Shown: positions 36,878 to 46,883 of the stretch, one piece after another
Layout: the number at the start of each line of letters is the position of its first letter
How positions within the stretch are numbered: the first letter of the stretch is position 1
Assembly (NCBI GenBank): GCA_035654775.1
Contig: DASRWB010000017.1
Span: 1-64,000 of the forward strand
Length of the DNA stretch: 64,000 nucleotides
Direction of reading: 5' to 3'
Origin: HKST-UBA85 sp035654775
GTDB lineage: Bacteria > Bacteroidota > Bacteroidia > Flavobacteriales > Flavobacteriaceae
Translations under genes and position numbers: made by a program
The notes under the pieces: generated by a model
Told to the model about the DNA's origin: nothing
The model's input: the letters and a program-made list of their open reading frames with translations, nothing else
Database searches by the model: none

Positions 36878-38178
36878 TATTTTTTTCGCATATATACAGA
36901 AACGGGAACACCATGGAAATTAAAATTTTCCCGTAATTTATTTTCAAGAAAACGTTTGTACGGCTCTTTTACATATTGAGGAAGATTGCAAAAAAAAGCA
37001 AATTGAGGCTGTGGTGTTGGCAGTTGAGTAATAAACTTAATTTTTACATATTTCCCTTTGTATGCCGGTGGCGGGTTGTGCTCTATAATTGGCAGTAGCA
37101 CATCGTTGAGTTTGCGTGTTTTTATTTTCTGGCTTCGGTTTTTGTAGACTTCTACTGCCGTTTCTATAGCTTTATAGATACGCTGTTTGGTCAATGCAGA
37201 AATAAATACAATAGGAACATCTACAAAAGGCTCCAGTTCTTTTCTTATTTTCTTTTCGAAAGTTTTTGTTGAGGTGTGGTCTTTTTCTACTAAATCCCAC
37301 TTGTTTACTAAAATTACAATTCCTTTTCTGTTGCGTTCTGCCAGCCAAAAAATATTTTGTACTTGGCCGTCAAATTCCCGAGTTGCATCCAGCACCAGTA
37401 AACAAACATCACAATGCTCTATGGCTCTTATGCTTCGCATAACCGAGTAAAACTCAAGGTTTTCTTTCACCTTAGATTTACGTCTTATTCCGGCAGTGTC
37501 AACTAAATTAAATTCAAACCCAAAGCGATTGTATTTTGTATCTATGGAATCACGCGTGGTTCCGGCTATATCGGTTACAATATAGCGTTCTTCACCAATA
37601 AGCGCATTGATAAAAGAGGATTTACCGGCATTGGGTCTACCTACTACGGCAAATCTGGGCAGGATGTTTTCTTCTTTTTCTTGGGTATCGGGAAGTACTT
37701 TTACTAAGGCATCAAGTAAATCGCCCGTGCCACTTCCATTGATGCTGGCTATGGTAAAATAATCTCCTAAACCCAGTTGATAAAACTCTACAGCGTCTTC
37801 AGCGCGCTTTGCGTTGTCCACCTTATTAACGACTAAAAACACCGGTTTTTCAACTTTTCTAAGGAGTTTTGCCACGTCTTCATCCATGGCTGTAACGCCT
37901 GTTTCTACATCTACCATAAATATAATGGCGTCGGCTTCGTCTATGGCAAGTTCTACTTGTTTATCTATTTCGGCCTCAAATACGTCGTCACTTCCCAGTA
38001 CATAACCGCCGGTATCAATGAGCGAAAATTCTTTTCCGTTCCAGTCGCTTTTTCCGTAATGCCTGTCTCTGGTTACACCACTTACCGCGTCTACAATGGC
38101 TTCTCTGCGCTGAATTAGCCTGTTAAAGAATGTGGATTTTCCAACATTTGGTCTTCCTACTATAGCAACTATACTCAT
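36877..38178 (-). CDS. der: Ribosome biogenesis GTPase Der (EngA)
   Basis: Two G domains in tandem ([16 protein letters not shown]; then [16 protein letters not shown]) and a C-terminal KH-like domain. It assists 50S subunit assembly. The start is taken at 38178 ([11 protein letters not shown]), giving 433 residues. An in-frame ATG at 38232 lies upstream of the -7 box and would add unrelated residues. Confidence 0.96.
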   Translation of the reverse strand: MSIVAIVGRPNVGKSTFFNRLIQRREAIVDAVSGVTRDRHYGKSDWNGKEFSLIDTGGYVLGSDDVFEAEIDKQVELAIDEADAIIFMVDVETGVTAMDEDVAKLLRKVEKPVFLVVNKVDNAKRAEDAVEFYQLGLGDYFTIASINGSGTGDLLDALVKVLPDTQEKEENILPRFAVVGRPNAGKSSFINALIGEERYIVTDIAGTTRDSIDTKYNRFGFEFNLVDTAGIRRKSKVKENLEFYSVMRSIRAIEHCDVCLLVLDATREFDGQVQNIFWLAERNRKGIVILVNKWDLVEKDHTSTKTFEKKIRKELEPFVDVPIVFISALTKQRIYKAIETAVEVYKNRSQKIKTRKLNDVLLPIIEHNPPPAYKGKYVKIKFITQLPTPQPQFAFFCNLPQYVKEPYKRFLENKLRENFNFHGVPVSVYMRKK

Positions 38179-38198
38179 TTTCACCTTTTTATTGTTTG

Positions 38199-38206
38199 CA
38201 AAGGTA
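38199..38206 (-). promoter_or_regulatory. -7 box (TACCTTTG) of der
   Basis: CAAAGGTA on the plus strand gives TACCTTTG on the minus strand, 20 bases before the chosen der start. It rules out the longer in-frame start at 38232. Confidence 0.7.
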
Positions 38207-38260
38207 CTACTTCCAAATTGAAGAAAAAACACTATTTTGACACATTAAATAGAAACCTAT

Positions 38261-38779
38261 ATGTCTTTACCTAATGAAGTTGTTTTAAGACCTCGATTTA
38301 CATTTAATGTGAATGCAGCCCATAAAACAGTTTTAGCTCTATTTGAAGAAAGCAAGCATACGCAAAAGGAGTTTATAATTTCTTGTGTTGACCATCATGT
38401 TTTTATTAGAATTCCCAAAAAGAATCAACACTTTTGGTCGCCTCAGTTGCATCTGGAAATAAGCGAAGGCGAAACGCAAAACAGTAGTGTTATCCGTGGT
38501 CTATTTGGTCCTAATCCTACGGTGTGGACGCTCTTTATGTTTCTCCATTTTTTTGTCGCAGTTATTTTTATAGGTTTTGGAGCCTGGGCATATTCTAACT
38601 GGTCTTTGGAAAATTCTTTTGGGTTGCAGATAGGCGTTATGTTTCTTATGGTTTTAGCTTGGTTTATTCTTTATTTTGCGGGGCAACTTGGTAAAAAAGC
38701 AGGAATGGATGAAATGCACAAATTGCATCATTTTATGCGAGATACGTTACGGAGTAAAGCGATTCACACGCTGAATTAG
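38261..38779 (+). CDS. Membrane protein of unknown function
   Basis: A 172-residue protein. The first ~100 residues are soluble and beta-rich (EVVLRPRFTFNVNAAHKTVLALFEE). Two membrane helices follow (LFMFLHFFVAVIFIGFGAWAY and GVMFLMVLAWFILYFAG) and a His/Met-rich amphipathic tail ends the protein. I know of no named function; sequences like this are sometimes called GTP-binding proteins, but no G motif is present. It lies between der and era, convergent with era (one base between stops). Confidence 0.8.
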   Translation: MSLPNEVVLRPRFTFNVNAAHKTVLALFEESKHTQKEFIISCVDHHVFIRIPKKNQHFWSPQLHLEISEGETQNSSVIRGLFGPNPTVWTLFMFLHFFVAVIFIGFGAWAYSNWSLENSFGLQIGVMFLMVLAWFILYFAGQLGKKAGMDEMHKLHHFMRDTLRSKAIHTLN

Positions 38780-38780
38780 T

Positions 38781-39662
38781 CTACTTTTGATTATAGCCAA
38801 AACGCCTTAATTGACGCTCATTGTTTCGCCAGTTTTTATTCACTTTAACAAATAGCTCCAAATGTATTTGTTTTCCAAAAAACAATTCTAAATCTTTCCT
38901 GGCTTCTATACCTACTTTTTTTAACGCTGATCCTTTATGCCCGATAAGGATGCCCTTTTGCGTTTCTCTTTCAACCATGATTACCGATTGTATTCGTATA
39001 ATAGCATCATCTTCAAGAAAGGCTTCGGTTTCTACTTCAACGGCATAGGGAATTTCTTTCTTGTAGTTTAGCAGAATTTTTTCTCTAATGGTTTCATTCA
39101 CAAAAAAACGTTCGGGTTTGTCTGTAAGCTGATCTTTGGGATAAAATGGCGGCGATTCGGGAAGAAGTTCAATAATACGGTCAAAAACGGTTTGTACTTG
39201 AAATCCTTCTTTAGCAGAAATAGGATAGAGTTCTGCGTTGGGTACTTTTTGTTTCCAAAAGTTTACCTGAGCTTCCAGTTCTTCTTGATTAGAAGTGTCT
39301 ATTTTATTTAAAAGCAGTAAAACCGGTATGTTTGAGTGGGTTATTTTTTTAAAAAAATCTTCGTCTTTCAGTTCTTTTTCGCCAATTTCCACCATATAGA
39401 GCAATACATCGGCATCTTCTATGGCCGATTTTACAAAATCCATCATAGAGGCTTGTAGTTCGTAAGCCGGTTTAATGATTCCGGGCGTGTCGCTTATGAT
39501 TACTTGAAAATCTTCACCGTTCACTATCCCTAAAATACGGTGTCTGGTGGTTTGCGCTTTGGAGGTAATAATAGAAAGTTTTTCACCAATAAACGCGTTC
39601 ATTAAGGTAGATTTACCTACGTTAGGGTTGCCAATAATATTTACAAATCCGGCTTTATGCAT
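38781..39662 (-). CDS. era: GTPase Era
   Basis: A 293-residue protein with a G domain (GNPNVGKSTLMN at residues 11-22, DTPGIIKP, NKIDTS) and a C-terminal KH domain for 16S rRNA binding (QKGILIGHKGSALKKVG). It acts in 30S subunit maturation. It lies downstream of the initiator tRNA, with the tRNA terminator in between. Confidence 0.97.
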   Translation of the reverse strand: MHKAGFVNIIGNPNVGKSTLMNAFIGEKLSIITSKAQTTRHRILGIVNGEDFQVIISDTPGIIKPAYELQASMMDFVKSAIEDADVLLYMVEIGEKELKDEDFFKKITHSNIPVLLLLNKIDTSNQEELEAQVNFWKQKVPNAELYPISAKEGFQVQTVFDRIIELLPESPPFYPKDQLTDKPERFFVNETIREKILLNYKKEIPYAVEVETEAFLEDDAIIRIQSVIMVERETQKGILIGHKGSALKKVGIEARKDLELFFGKQIHLELFVKVNKNWRNNERQLRRFGYNQK

Positions 39663-39678
39663 AGTGATTTAAATTAAA

Positions 39679-39700
39679 AAAGCCACCTATTTGGTGGCTT
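39679..39700 (-). terminator. Terminator of the initiator tRNA
   Basis: On the minus strand AGCCACC and GGTGGCT form a 7-bp stem with a 5-base loop (arms at 39681-39687 and 39693-39699), followed by a T-run. It begins six bases past the tRNA 3' end. Confidence 0.85.
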
Positions 39701-39704
39701 GTCG

Positions 39705-39777
<73 letters not shown>

Positions 39778-39788
39778 ATATTGGACAG

Positions 39789-39820
39789 CAAATATACAAT
39801 GCCTTTTTTGTTCTAACAAA
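39789..39820 (-). promoter_or_regulatory. Promoter of the initiator tRNA (TTTG-N20-TATATTTG)
   Basis: On the minus strand a -33 TTTG (39817-39820) and a -7 TATATTTG (39789-39796) are separated by 20 bases, the classic Bacteroidota spacing. The box ends 11 bases from the tRNA 5' end. Confidence 0.85.
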
Positions 39821-39864
39821 TATTATGCCTTAAAATTAATTTGGCAGTTACCGGGATATACAAT

Positions 39865-39897
39865 AAAAAAGAGGCTTTATTTAAAAGCCTCTTTTTT
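39865..39897 (-). terminator. Terminator of the LRR protein gene
   Basis: GAGGCTTT (39871-39878) pairs with AAAGCCTC (39884-39891), flanked by A6 and T6 runs. It lies just past the minus-strand LRR gene stop. Confidence 0.85.
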
Positions 39898-39915
39898 AAT
39901 TTAATTTGCTATTAA

Positions 39916-40740
39916 TCAATCCTCTTCATATTCTGTTGCTACAGCTTCTTGAGCATCGGGTATAATCATTAAACTTGGAGGTCTGTTTCCTGAAACACTT
40001 ACGTAGTCAGTGTTAAGCATATTATCACTAACCATTAGCGTGTTTAATCTTTTTAATTTATGAACTTCAAAAGGCAAATCGCCCGTAAGCTGGTTTTGGG
40101 ATAAAACCAATTCTTCCAACATTACCAATTCTCCTATTTCACTTGGTATATTACCGTTTAGTTTATTATCTATTAAACTTAGTTTTTTAAGATTCTTTAA
40201 TTGTTTGATAGATGTAGGTATAGTTCCTGTTAAAAAATTACTTCCTAACAAAAGTTCTTTAAGTTTTGGCAAATTACCTATGCTTTCAGGAATGCTTCCT
40301 GAAAAAGCATTGCTGTAAAGACTCAAGGTTTCCAATGCGTTAAGACCACCTATTTCTATGGGTATTTGTCCCTCAAGCTTATTTAAAAACAATTCTAAAG
40401 AAGTTAAGTTTTTTAAATTGCCTATAGTCGATGGTAATTTTCCGTTTAAATTATTGAAACTAAGATTTAATTTTCGCAAAGAAGATAGGTCACCTATTTC
40501 TTGAGGTAATGTTCCGGTCAGGTTATTGGCCGGCAGATTAAGCTCTACTACTTGGTTGTTTTCAACCGTAACGCCAAACCAGTTTTCCACCGGTTCGTTT
40601 GTGTTCCAAGTGATGTTCCATTGGTTTCCTTGGGTAGCTTTATACAAGCTTAGCAAAGCTTCTTTTTCGGTGTTGGGTACGTTTGCAAATGCAAATGCCG
40701 TAAAAAGGATGCAGGTTAGTGTAATTTTTATAGCCTTCAT
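39916..40740 (-). CDS. Secreted leucine-rich repeat protein
   Basis: A 274-residue protein with a signal peptide (MKAIKITLTCILFTAFAFA). A cap segment with NWFGVTVENNQVVELNLP follows, then about seven LRR units of the plant-like type (for example NLTSLELFLNKLEGQIP, LKNLKKLSLIDNKLNGNIP). It carries no T9SS sorting domain or lipobox, so its final location is unclear (periplasm or secreted). The role is likely protein binding. It has its own terminator. Confidence 0.88.
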   Translation of the reverse strand: MKAIKITLTCILFTAFAFANVPNTEKEALLSLYKATQGNQWNITWNTNEPVENWFGVTVENNQVVELNLPANNLTGTLPQEIGDLSSLRKLNLSFNNLNGKLPSTIGNLKNLTSLELFLNKLEGQIPIEIGGLNALETLSLYSNAFSGSIPESIGNLPKLKELLLGSNFLTGTIPTSIKQLKNLKKLSLIDNKLNGNIPSEIGELVMLEELVLSQNQLTGDLPFEVHKLKRLNTLMVSDNMLNTDYVSVSGNRPPSLMIIPDAQEAVATEYEED

Positions 40741-40837
40741 ATCGAATAGATTTGGGATTAATCTGAAACAATATTAGGTTATTACTAGATAAAAAACAAA
40801 TATTTTCGACGAAATGCACTATTGCTTTTTTTCTAGA

Positions 40838-42739
40838 TTAGTTTTCAAGCTCTTGAGATACGGTTTCCCATTCTTGCATAAGGCGTTCCAGCTTTGTTTT
40901 TTTATGGTTGTACTTTGTAAAAAAGTCAGGGTTTGCAACGGTTTTATCATAGTTTACGGCTAAATCTGCATCCCATTGTTTTAACTCTTTTTCCAAGTCC
41001 TGGATTTTACTTTCCAGGTTACTCAACTTATTGTTTAGTGATTTTATTCGTTTTTGCTCTTCATAGGTTGCTTTGTTGGAGGTTTTTGGAGTTGATTTTT
41101 CTTCTGTTTTCTTTTCTATTTCTCTTAAGTGTTGAAGGTTTCGTGTTTCCAGATAATACTCTATATCACCCAAATATTCATTTATTTTTTGGTCTTTGAA
41201 TTCGTATACTTTGTTAGTTAATCCCTGTAAAAAGTCTCTGTCGTGTGAGACCAATATAAGTGTTCCTTGAAACTTTTTTAAAGCTTCCTTAAGTACATTT
41301 TTAGATTTTATATCTAAGTGGTTAGTAGGTTCATCCATAACCAATACATTGAGTGGCTGAAGTAATAATTTGGCTAAAGCCAATCGGTTTCGTTCACCAC
41401 CGGAAAGCACTTTTACAAATTTTTCCACTTCATCGCCACGGAATAAAAAAGCTCCTAAAATATCTCGCACACGGCTTCTGTTGGTTTCATTTGCAGCATC
41501 AATCATAGTATCCAATACGGTTTTGTTACCGTCTAAATACTCGGCCTGATTTTGAGCAAAGTATCCTATTTGTACATTGTGTCCGAGTTTTAGTTTTCCC
41601 TGGTGTTTTATTTCGCCAACAATAATTTTTGCCAATGTAGATTTTCCTTGTCCATTTTGTCCTACAAAAGCGGTTTTACTATCGCGTTCGATGAGTAAAT
41701 CAATATTGTTCAGCACCTGTAAATCGCCGTAGTTTTTTGAAATGTGGTGTGCTTCTACAACTACTTTTCCGGGAGTAACAGATACCGGAAAGTGAAGTGA
41801 CATGGTACTATTATCATCTTGGTCTACTTCTATTCTATCAATTTTGTCCAGTTTTTTAATTAACGATTGTGCCATTGAAGCTTTGGACTGTTTGGCTCTA
41901 AATTTATCAATTAATTTCTCGGTGTGTTCTATATATTTTTCTTGATTTTTTTGAGCTGCCAGTTGTTGTTCTTTAATTTCGTTTCTTAAAATGAGGTATT
42001 TAGAATAGGGTTTGTTGTAATCGTAAATTCTACCTAGAGAAATTTCAATTGTTCTGTTGGTTACATTATCTAGAAACATCTTGTCGTGTGATACGATAAC
42101 TACTGCACCGGGATAGCTTTTTAAAAATCCTTCGAGCCAAATGATAGATTCTATATCCAGGTGGTTTGTAGGTTCGTCCAAAAGCAAGACATCATTGTTT
42201 TGCAGAAGCAGTTTAGCGAGCTCTATTCGCATACGCCAACCACCGGAAAAGGTATCGGTTAGTTTATCAAAATCGGCTCTGTTAAATCCTAATCCTTGTA
42301 ATACTTTTTCGGTGTCGCCTTGATAGTTGTATCCGCCAATGATTTCGTACTGATGTTGAATTTCATTGACATCTACCATGAGTTGATGGTACTGTTCGCT
42401 TTCATAATCTGTGCGTTCTGCAAGTTGCCGATTTACTTCATTCAGTTTATTTTCCAAAACTTTAATTTCGTAAAAGGCTTCATAGGTTTCGTCTAAAACC
42501 GTTTTTCCGTAGGTAAAATCAATATCTTGTTTTAAGAAACCTATTTTGAGTGTTTTATCGGCTGCAATTTGACCGGTATCAGGTACTACTTCTTTAGCTA
42601 AAATCTTGAGTAAAGTAGATTTTCCGGCTCCATTTTTTCCGATGAGTCCAACGCGATCTCCTGCATTGAGTTTAAATGTGATGTCTTCAAATAAATTTTC
42701 GCCTTGGAAACTAATTGACAGATTATGAATGTTTAACAT
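40838..42739 (-). CDS. ABC-F family ATPase
   Basis: A 633-residue soluble protein with two ABC domains: Walker A GKNGAGKSTLLK and GQNGQGKSTLAK, signatures TFSGGWRMRIELAKLL and LSGGERNRLALAKLL, Walker B LLLDEPTNHLD and LVMDEPTNHLD. A linker rich in charged residues lies between them, and a C-terminal coiled coil (LNNKLSNLESKIQDLEKELKQ) follows. There is no membrane domain, as expected of ABC-F ribosome-associated factors (Uup/YheS-like). Whether it protects against an antibiotic cannot be told. Confidence 0.93.
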   Translation of the reverse strand: MLNIHNLSISFQGENLFEDITFKLNAGDRVGLIGKNGAGKSTLLKILAKEVVPDTGQIAADKTLKIGFLKQDIDFTYGKTVLDETYEAFYEIKVLENKLNEVNRQLAERTDYESEQYHQLMVDVNEIQHQYEIIGGYNYQGDTEKVLQGLGFNRADFDKLTDTFSGGWRMRIELAKLLLQNNDVLLLDEPTNHLDIESIIWLEGFLKSYPGAVVIVSHDKMFLDNVTNRTIEISLGRIYDYNKPYSKYLILRNEIKEQQLAAQKNQEKYIEHTEKLIDKFRAKQSKASMAQSLIKKLDKIDRIEVDQDDNSTMSLHFPVSVTPGKVVVEAHHISKNYGDLQVLNNIDLLIERDSKTAFVGQNGQGKSTLAKIIVGEIKHQGKLKLGHNVQIGYFAQNQAEYLDGNKTVLDTMIDAANETNRSRVRDILGAFLFRGDEVEKFVKVLSGGERNRLALAKLLLQPLNVLVMDEPTNHLDIKSKNVLKEALKKFQGTLILVSHDRDFLQGLTNKVYEFKDQKINEYLGDIEYYLETRNLQHLREIEKKTEEKSTPKTSNKATYEEQKRIKSLNNKLSNLESKIQDLEKELKQWDADLAVNYDKTVANPDFFTKYNHKKTKLERLMQEWETVSQELEN

Positions 42740-42776
42740 GTGTTACTCTTGTTACATTTTATTGGCAGAATACTAC

Positions 42777-42784
42777 TACCTTTG
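42777..42784 (+). promoter_or_regulatory. -7 box (TACCTTTG) for the DUF983 gene
   Basis: TACCTTTG lies 37 bases before the DUF983 ATG in the divergent gap with the ABC-F gene. Confidence 0.65.
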
Positions 42785-42820
42785 TGTTGTTATTAAAAAA
42801 ACAAAATTAAGCTTTTAACC

Positions 42821-43210
42821 ATGATAAAAAAAGGGACAAAGTTATATAGTATTCTAACTGGTGTTTGTCCCAAATGCCACGAGGAATCTATGTATAGCAC
42901 AAAAAATCCTTATATTCTAACAGATACCTTAAAAATTAACGAGCGTTGCTCACACTGTAACACGAAATACCGCATTGAACCTTCCTTCTTTTACGGATCA
43001 ATGTATGTAAGTTATGCCGTAGGTGTTGCTTTTGCTACAGCGGCTTTTGTAGTGAGTTTTTTACTGTTTAATAGTAATTTAATCACGGCTTTTATAAGTA
43101 TTGTAGGCACATTAATTGTATTTATGCCGGTAATAATGCGACTTTCCCGAAATATTTGGATTAATTTATTTATGTCTTATGACAAAAATTTAGTCTCTAA
43201 AAAGAATTAA
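42821..43210 (+). CDS. DUF983 membrane protein
   Basis: A 129-residue protein. The N-terminal zinc-ribbon-like Cys pairs (GVCPKCHEES and ERCSHCNTKY) are followed by two membrane helices (SYAVGVAFATAAFVVSFLLF, FISIVGTLIVFMPVIMRLS). This matches DUF983, an uncharacterised family. Its stop overlaps the stop of the convergent FAD oxidoreductase gene. Confidence 0.9.
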   Translation: MIKKGTKLYSILTGVCPKCHEESMYSTKNPYILTDTLKINERCSHCNTKYRIEPSFFYGSMYVSYAVGVAFATAAFVVSFLLFNSNLITAFISIVGTLIVFMPVIMRLSRNIWINLFMSYDKNLVSKKN

Positions 43211-44244
43211 AAGCGGTTGCTGTTAATTTCGTTTTCTAGTGGTATTTGGTGCTCTATATGATTATATAATGCTTTAGCTGCATAAGGCGCAATCATTACG
43301 CCTCTTGTTCCTAATCCGTTTAAAACATGTAGTTTTTTATATTCCGGATGTGTGCCTACCAATGGTTTTCTGTCAATTACCGTAGGCCTGATGCCTGCCT
43401 GTTGTTCTACTATTTCAAAGGGACAACGAATTACGGTTTTTAGTTTAGTTAGCAATTCCATTTTTCCTTTTTCTGTAGTTGTATTGGATTTATCTTCCCA
43501 TTCGTAGGTGGCGCCAACTTTGTATAAATCCTTTTCCAAGGGAATTAAAAATACGCTTCCTTTAAGCACGTAGTCTATTTGAAGTTTTGGTGCATAGATA
43601 GTCAATAATTCTCCTTTGGTTCCTTTTAGAGGTAAATGGTTAAAAAAAGGATTGCTCTTTAATCCAAAGCCTTCTGCAAAAACAAGATGTTTTGCTGTGT
43701 ACTTATTATATGCTACTTTATGGTTTGTAACCTGTACGTGTTGATATTGAAATTCTTCTTGTAGTAAGACTTGTTTGCTTTTTAAATATTTTTTATAGGA
43801 TTGAATTAGTAATAATGTATCTATTCTTCCGGTATGGTTTACCTGACCTAAACCAAACGGAGCTTGAATGTCCGAATTGGTGTTTTTAATAATCTCAGTG
43901 GAAAGAAATGGAGTCAAGTTTTCATTATCTGAAGCGATAAACCAATTGTTTTGTTCTTCAATAGATTTAAATATTCGTTTTACGGGAATGTTATAATCTA
44001 ACTTTACTTGTAATTTTTTTTCTAATGCATCATAAGTTGTTTTAACCAACTCAAGCTGTTCTTCACCTTTCCAAACCGGTGTAAATCGTTTTAAAACCAC
44101 TGGATTGTACAGTCCACCGGCAACAGTAGACGATTGTTGTGAGTTGTTGTCTATAACCAATACGGTTTTGTTGTGCCTAATAGCCAGTTCACAAAAATGA
44201 ATCCCTGCCAATCCGCAACCCACAATAATAAAATCTACTTCCAT
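43207..44244 (-). CDS. FAD-dependent oxidoreductase (DAO family)
   Basis: A 345-residue flavoprotein. The dinucleotide-binding loop is FIIVGCGLAGIHFCELA, and the C-terminal FAD segment is LNGLGTRGVMIAPYAAKALYNHI. The overall pattern is that of D-amino-acid/glycine oxidase-like proteins (ThiO/MnmC-C group). The substrate is unknown. The start is set at the ATG at 44244. It follows gldN, separated by a terminator, and seems to be a separate unit. Confidence 0.85.
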   Translation of the reverse strand: MEVDFIIVGCGLAGIHFCELAIRHNKTVLVIDNNSQQSSTVAGGLYNPVVLKRFTPVWKGEEQLELVKTTYDALEKKLQVKLDYNIPVKRIFKSIEEQNNWFIASDNENLTPFLSTEIIKNTNSDIQAPFGLGQVNHTGRIDTLLLIQSYKKYLKSKQVLLQEEFQYQHVQVTNHKVAYNKYTAKHLVFAEGFGLKSNPFFNHLPLKGTKGELLTIYAPKLQIDYVLKGSVFLIPLEKDLYKVGATYEWEDKSNTTTEKGKMELLTKLKTVIRCPFEIVEQQAGIRPTVIDRKPLVGTHPEYKKLHVLNGLGTRGVMIAPYAAKALYNHIEHQIPLENEINSNRF

Positions 44245-44267
44245 ACACAATAAAAATAGGGTTAAAT

Positions 44268-44299
44268 AAAAAACGCCTACCCAAAGGTAAGCGTTTTTT
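44268..44299. terminator. Terminator between gldN and the FAD oxidoreductase gene
   Basis: AAAAAACGC-c-TACC pairs with GGTA-a-GCGTTTTTT around a CAAA loop, with A- and T-runs on either side. It follows the gldN stop on the minus strand. Confidence 0.85.
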
Positions 44300-44317
44300 C
44301 ATATTATCACGATGTGG

Positions 44318-45217
44318 CTAATAGGACCACATATCGAGTTCGAAATTTCTGATTTTTTCTTTAACGCGGTCGGATTCCATAAGTTGCATAAGTGCATTTT
44401 CAGGTATGTACCTGTCTATAGTTCTATCACCGTAAACATTTTCTTCGGCATAGATATGACCGTTAAATCTTCTGGCATTAAGCAAATGGTCAAAAGAAAA
44501 GGGCATGGCACTATTGTCGTTATTAAACGCTTTTGCAGTGTGTAGAATATCGCGAGCATCAGGATAAAACACCCAAAATAATGGAATGGGTTCTTTGTTC
44601 GCTTCGTCATCAGAGTTTATAAAGTTTACGTCTGGTGCTGCAGGAGCTATTCCTAACAGTCTGTACTTTAATTCTCCTTGACGCTTGTCAAAATACCATA
44701 GTCCTTTGATTAAATAGGCGCTAATGTCATAGGATGAAATATTGTATTTCAAAATATACTCAGGATCTACAAATCCGTCAGCGTTGTATTGCTGAAATCC
44801 GATATCTAAGGTATCCACTTTAGACATAGCCGGTTTGATATCTTCTAAGGTACGTTTAGTAGTAAAGTAAGAGTCTGAATAGATGTTTTCTATTTCTCCA
44901 CTTTTAACGGCTTTCCAAAGCACATCGAATAAGGATCGTCTGTCTTTCCCTATATTCATGGTGTCAACAGGGTAGTATAACGGGAAATTGATGCGCTCGT
45001 CTAAAACCACTTTTTCCCAAGTCATTTTAGAGAACATAATATCTCTGTCATCTACATAGCCGTATTCTAATGGTTTATCATTATCTATGGCTATTTGTGC
45101 TTCTGTTCGCACACCTATTTCCTCCGGAGCTTTAGCATTTAGAATGTTAGCTTGGGAAAAGAGTGTGTTCACAAGAAAAACACTAGCTATGGTTAATACA
45201 AAAGATTTAATTTTCAT
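44318..45217 (-). CDS. gldN: Type IX secretion/gliding protein GldN
   Basis: A periplasmic T9SS component that forms a ring with GldK at the outer membrane. With the ATG at 45217 it is 299 residues, starting with a signal peptide (MKIKSFVLTIASVFLVNTLFSQA). The frame is open for 16 codons upstream, but these do not look like signal sequence. Typical segments are YVDDRDIMFSKMTWEKVVLDERINFP, LWYFDKRQGELKYRLLGIAP and PLFWVFYPDARDIL. It is the last gene of gldKLMN. Confidence 0.95.
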   Translation of the reverse strand: MKIKSFVLTIASVFLVNTLFSQANILNAKAPEEIGVRTEAQIAIDNDKPLEYGYVDDRDIMFSKMTWEKVVLDERINFPLYYPVDTMNIGKDRRSLFDVLWKAVKSGEIENIYSDSYFTTKRTLEDIKPAMSKVDTLDIGFQQYNADGFVDPEYILKYNISSYDISAYLIKGLWYFDKRQGELKYRLLGIAPAAPDVNFINSDDEANKEPIPLFWVFYPDARDILHTAKAFNNDNSAMPFSFDHLLNARRFNGHIYAEENVYGDRTIDRYIPENALMQLMESDRVKEKIRNFELDMWSY

Positions 45218-45273
45218 CTTACTTAATTTTTTAAATTTAGGGCTCGACTCCTTATAAGATATCACTTATATTT

Positions 45274-46827
45274 TTAGTTTGCAACTTCAACAAATACCGG
45301 AGATACTGTAGGCAATCTGTAGCTGTCGTTTCCAACAATTTTAGCTTTTATTTCGAAGAATTGAATTCCGTCGCCTCTTCTTGCTCTACGTATGGCATCT
45401 TTGGCTTGTGAGCTTAAACGTGTTCCTGTACAATTTATTGTAGGTTGTCCGGGCACTTTCATTTTGAAAGAAGTTACTTCAATGTTTAACTCAAAATCAA
45501 AATCAAATAATTTGGCTCCTACTTTACCTATTTCAATATTATTTCTCGGTAAGCTCACTGCTCCGTCTTGTCCGTTAAAGGTTCCGGTAGGTTTAGGAAT
45601 ATCTTTAATTCTAAACTTGGCGGCATCACTTACTTTAGTTCCATCGGGCAATGTTCCGGTTACATTAATGGTAACTTCTCTACCGGCACCGGGATTCATA
45701 ACGTACTTTCCTACGCCGTTTCCTTTTGATAATCCGGGCGCTGATGCAGATACATTATTATCGGATACTCCGGCAAAAGATATGGTCATTGGATTGGTTA
45801 CACCGCGATAAACTACGTTCATTTTATCTGCAGAAATAGTCGCTGAATTGGGCTTTGGTACTACCGCATAAACGTCATCTACTTCTATCTTGATAATAGA
45901 GTCACCTTCTTTAAACTGAAATTCTCCTTTAATTTCTCTTTCACCTACAGCTCCTGCGGGGAATTCTAACAATGTTTGACCGGCTTGCATGGCTTCAGCA
46001 GGCAGTTCTTGTCCGTTTATAATTACTTTGTGGGCTTTAAGTGTATTGTCTTTTTTACCTAGAATAATTTTCCCGGTAAAGTTTTCTCCGTTAAAGAATG
46101 CCGTTTTATCAGGCACTACAATGGCTTCAAAGTTTGTTAATGAGGCTTCTACTTTAAGTTTTCCGGCCAGCATAGAGGATAAAACTTCTGATTCTGTTGT
46201 TTTAACATCGGCTTGTAGCTGAGTCATTTTGGTTAAGGAAGCAACTAAAGGAAATCCTCTGTAATGGTAGTCCAGCCAAGGTTTAGGATTTACTTCTCCT
46301 TTAACCTTTACGGGGTTTGTATTAAATTTGGTTTTAACATCTTCAACAATAGATCTCATATCAGGGTTTTCTCCTAAAACTGCAACTACTCCATCTCTGA
46401 ACTTTGCCATTTCATCTATAAACTGTTGTCCTTCAGGTTTAAGTTTGTCGCCTTTAAAAAAGTAATTGTCCAGAAAATCACCTTTATCCATTATTTCATA
46501 ATCGGTAGGGTCTTCTAAACCGGCTGTCATTTTACCTTTTAGTTCTTCCAAATAGGCGTTAAAATTATTGGCTAAAACATCTACTTGATCGGCTTGAGCT
46601 TTTAGTGGTCTGTACTTAGCGGGTTGTTCGTCAACTTTTTCGGCCAATCCTTGCATAAAAGCAGCATTTCGCTCTGAGGTAGCTTGGTTGGATTCTGTAA
46701 GTTTTTCGTTCATTAATCCAAATGCAGAAAGAACTTCTTTAGACATATTTAAAGCCAACATGGCGATGAATATTAAATACATCAAGTTAATCATTTTCTG
46801 CCTTGGTGATAAATTTCCTCCGGCCAT
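45274..46827 (-). CDS. gldM: Type IX secretion/gliding motor protein GldM
   Basis: A 517-residue inner-membrane protein. One N-terminal membrane helix (MINLMYLIFIAMLALNMSKEVL) is followed by a long periplasmic part of helical and Ig-like domains reaching toward GldKN. The N-terminal GGNLSPRQKMINLMYLIF is the family hallmark. With GldL it forms the proton-driven motor. It starts 56 bases after gldL. Confidence 0.96.
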   Translation of the reverse strand: MAGGNLSPRQKMINLMYLIFIAMLALNMSKEVLSAFGLMNEKLTESNQATSERNAAFMQGLAEKVDEQPAKYRPLKAQADQVDVLANNFNAYLEELKGKMTAGLEDPTDYEIMDKGDFLDNYFFKGDKLKPEGQQFIDEMAKFRDGVVAVLGENPDMRSIVEDVKTKFNTNPVKVKGEVNPKPWLDYHYRGFPLVASLTKMTQLQADVKTTESEVLSSMLAGKLKVEASLTNFEAIVVPDKTAFFNGENFTGKIILGKKDNTLKAHKVIINGQELPAEAMQAGQTLLEFPAGAVGEREIKGEFQFKEGDSIIKIEVDDVYAVVPKPNSATISADKMNVVYRGVTNPMTISFAGVSDNNVSASAPGLSKGNGVGKYVMNPGAGREVTINVTGTLPDGTKVSDAAKFRIKDIPKPTGTFNGQDGAVSLPRNNIEIGKVGAKLFDFDFELNIEVTSFKMKVPGQPTINCTGTRLSSQAKDAIRRARRGDGIQFFEIKAKIVGNDSYRLPTVSPVFVEVAN

Positions 46828-46883
46828 CTTATTTCTTAGTTTTTTGTTAGTTTAATTGAATTAATTAATTGTAATTATGTGTA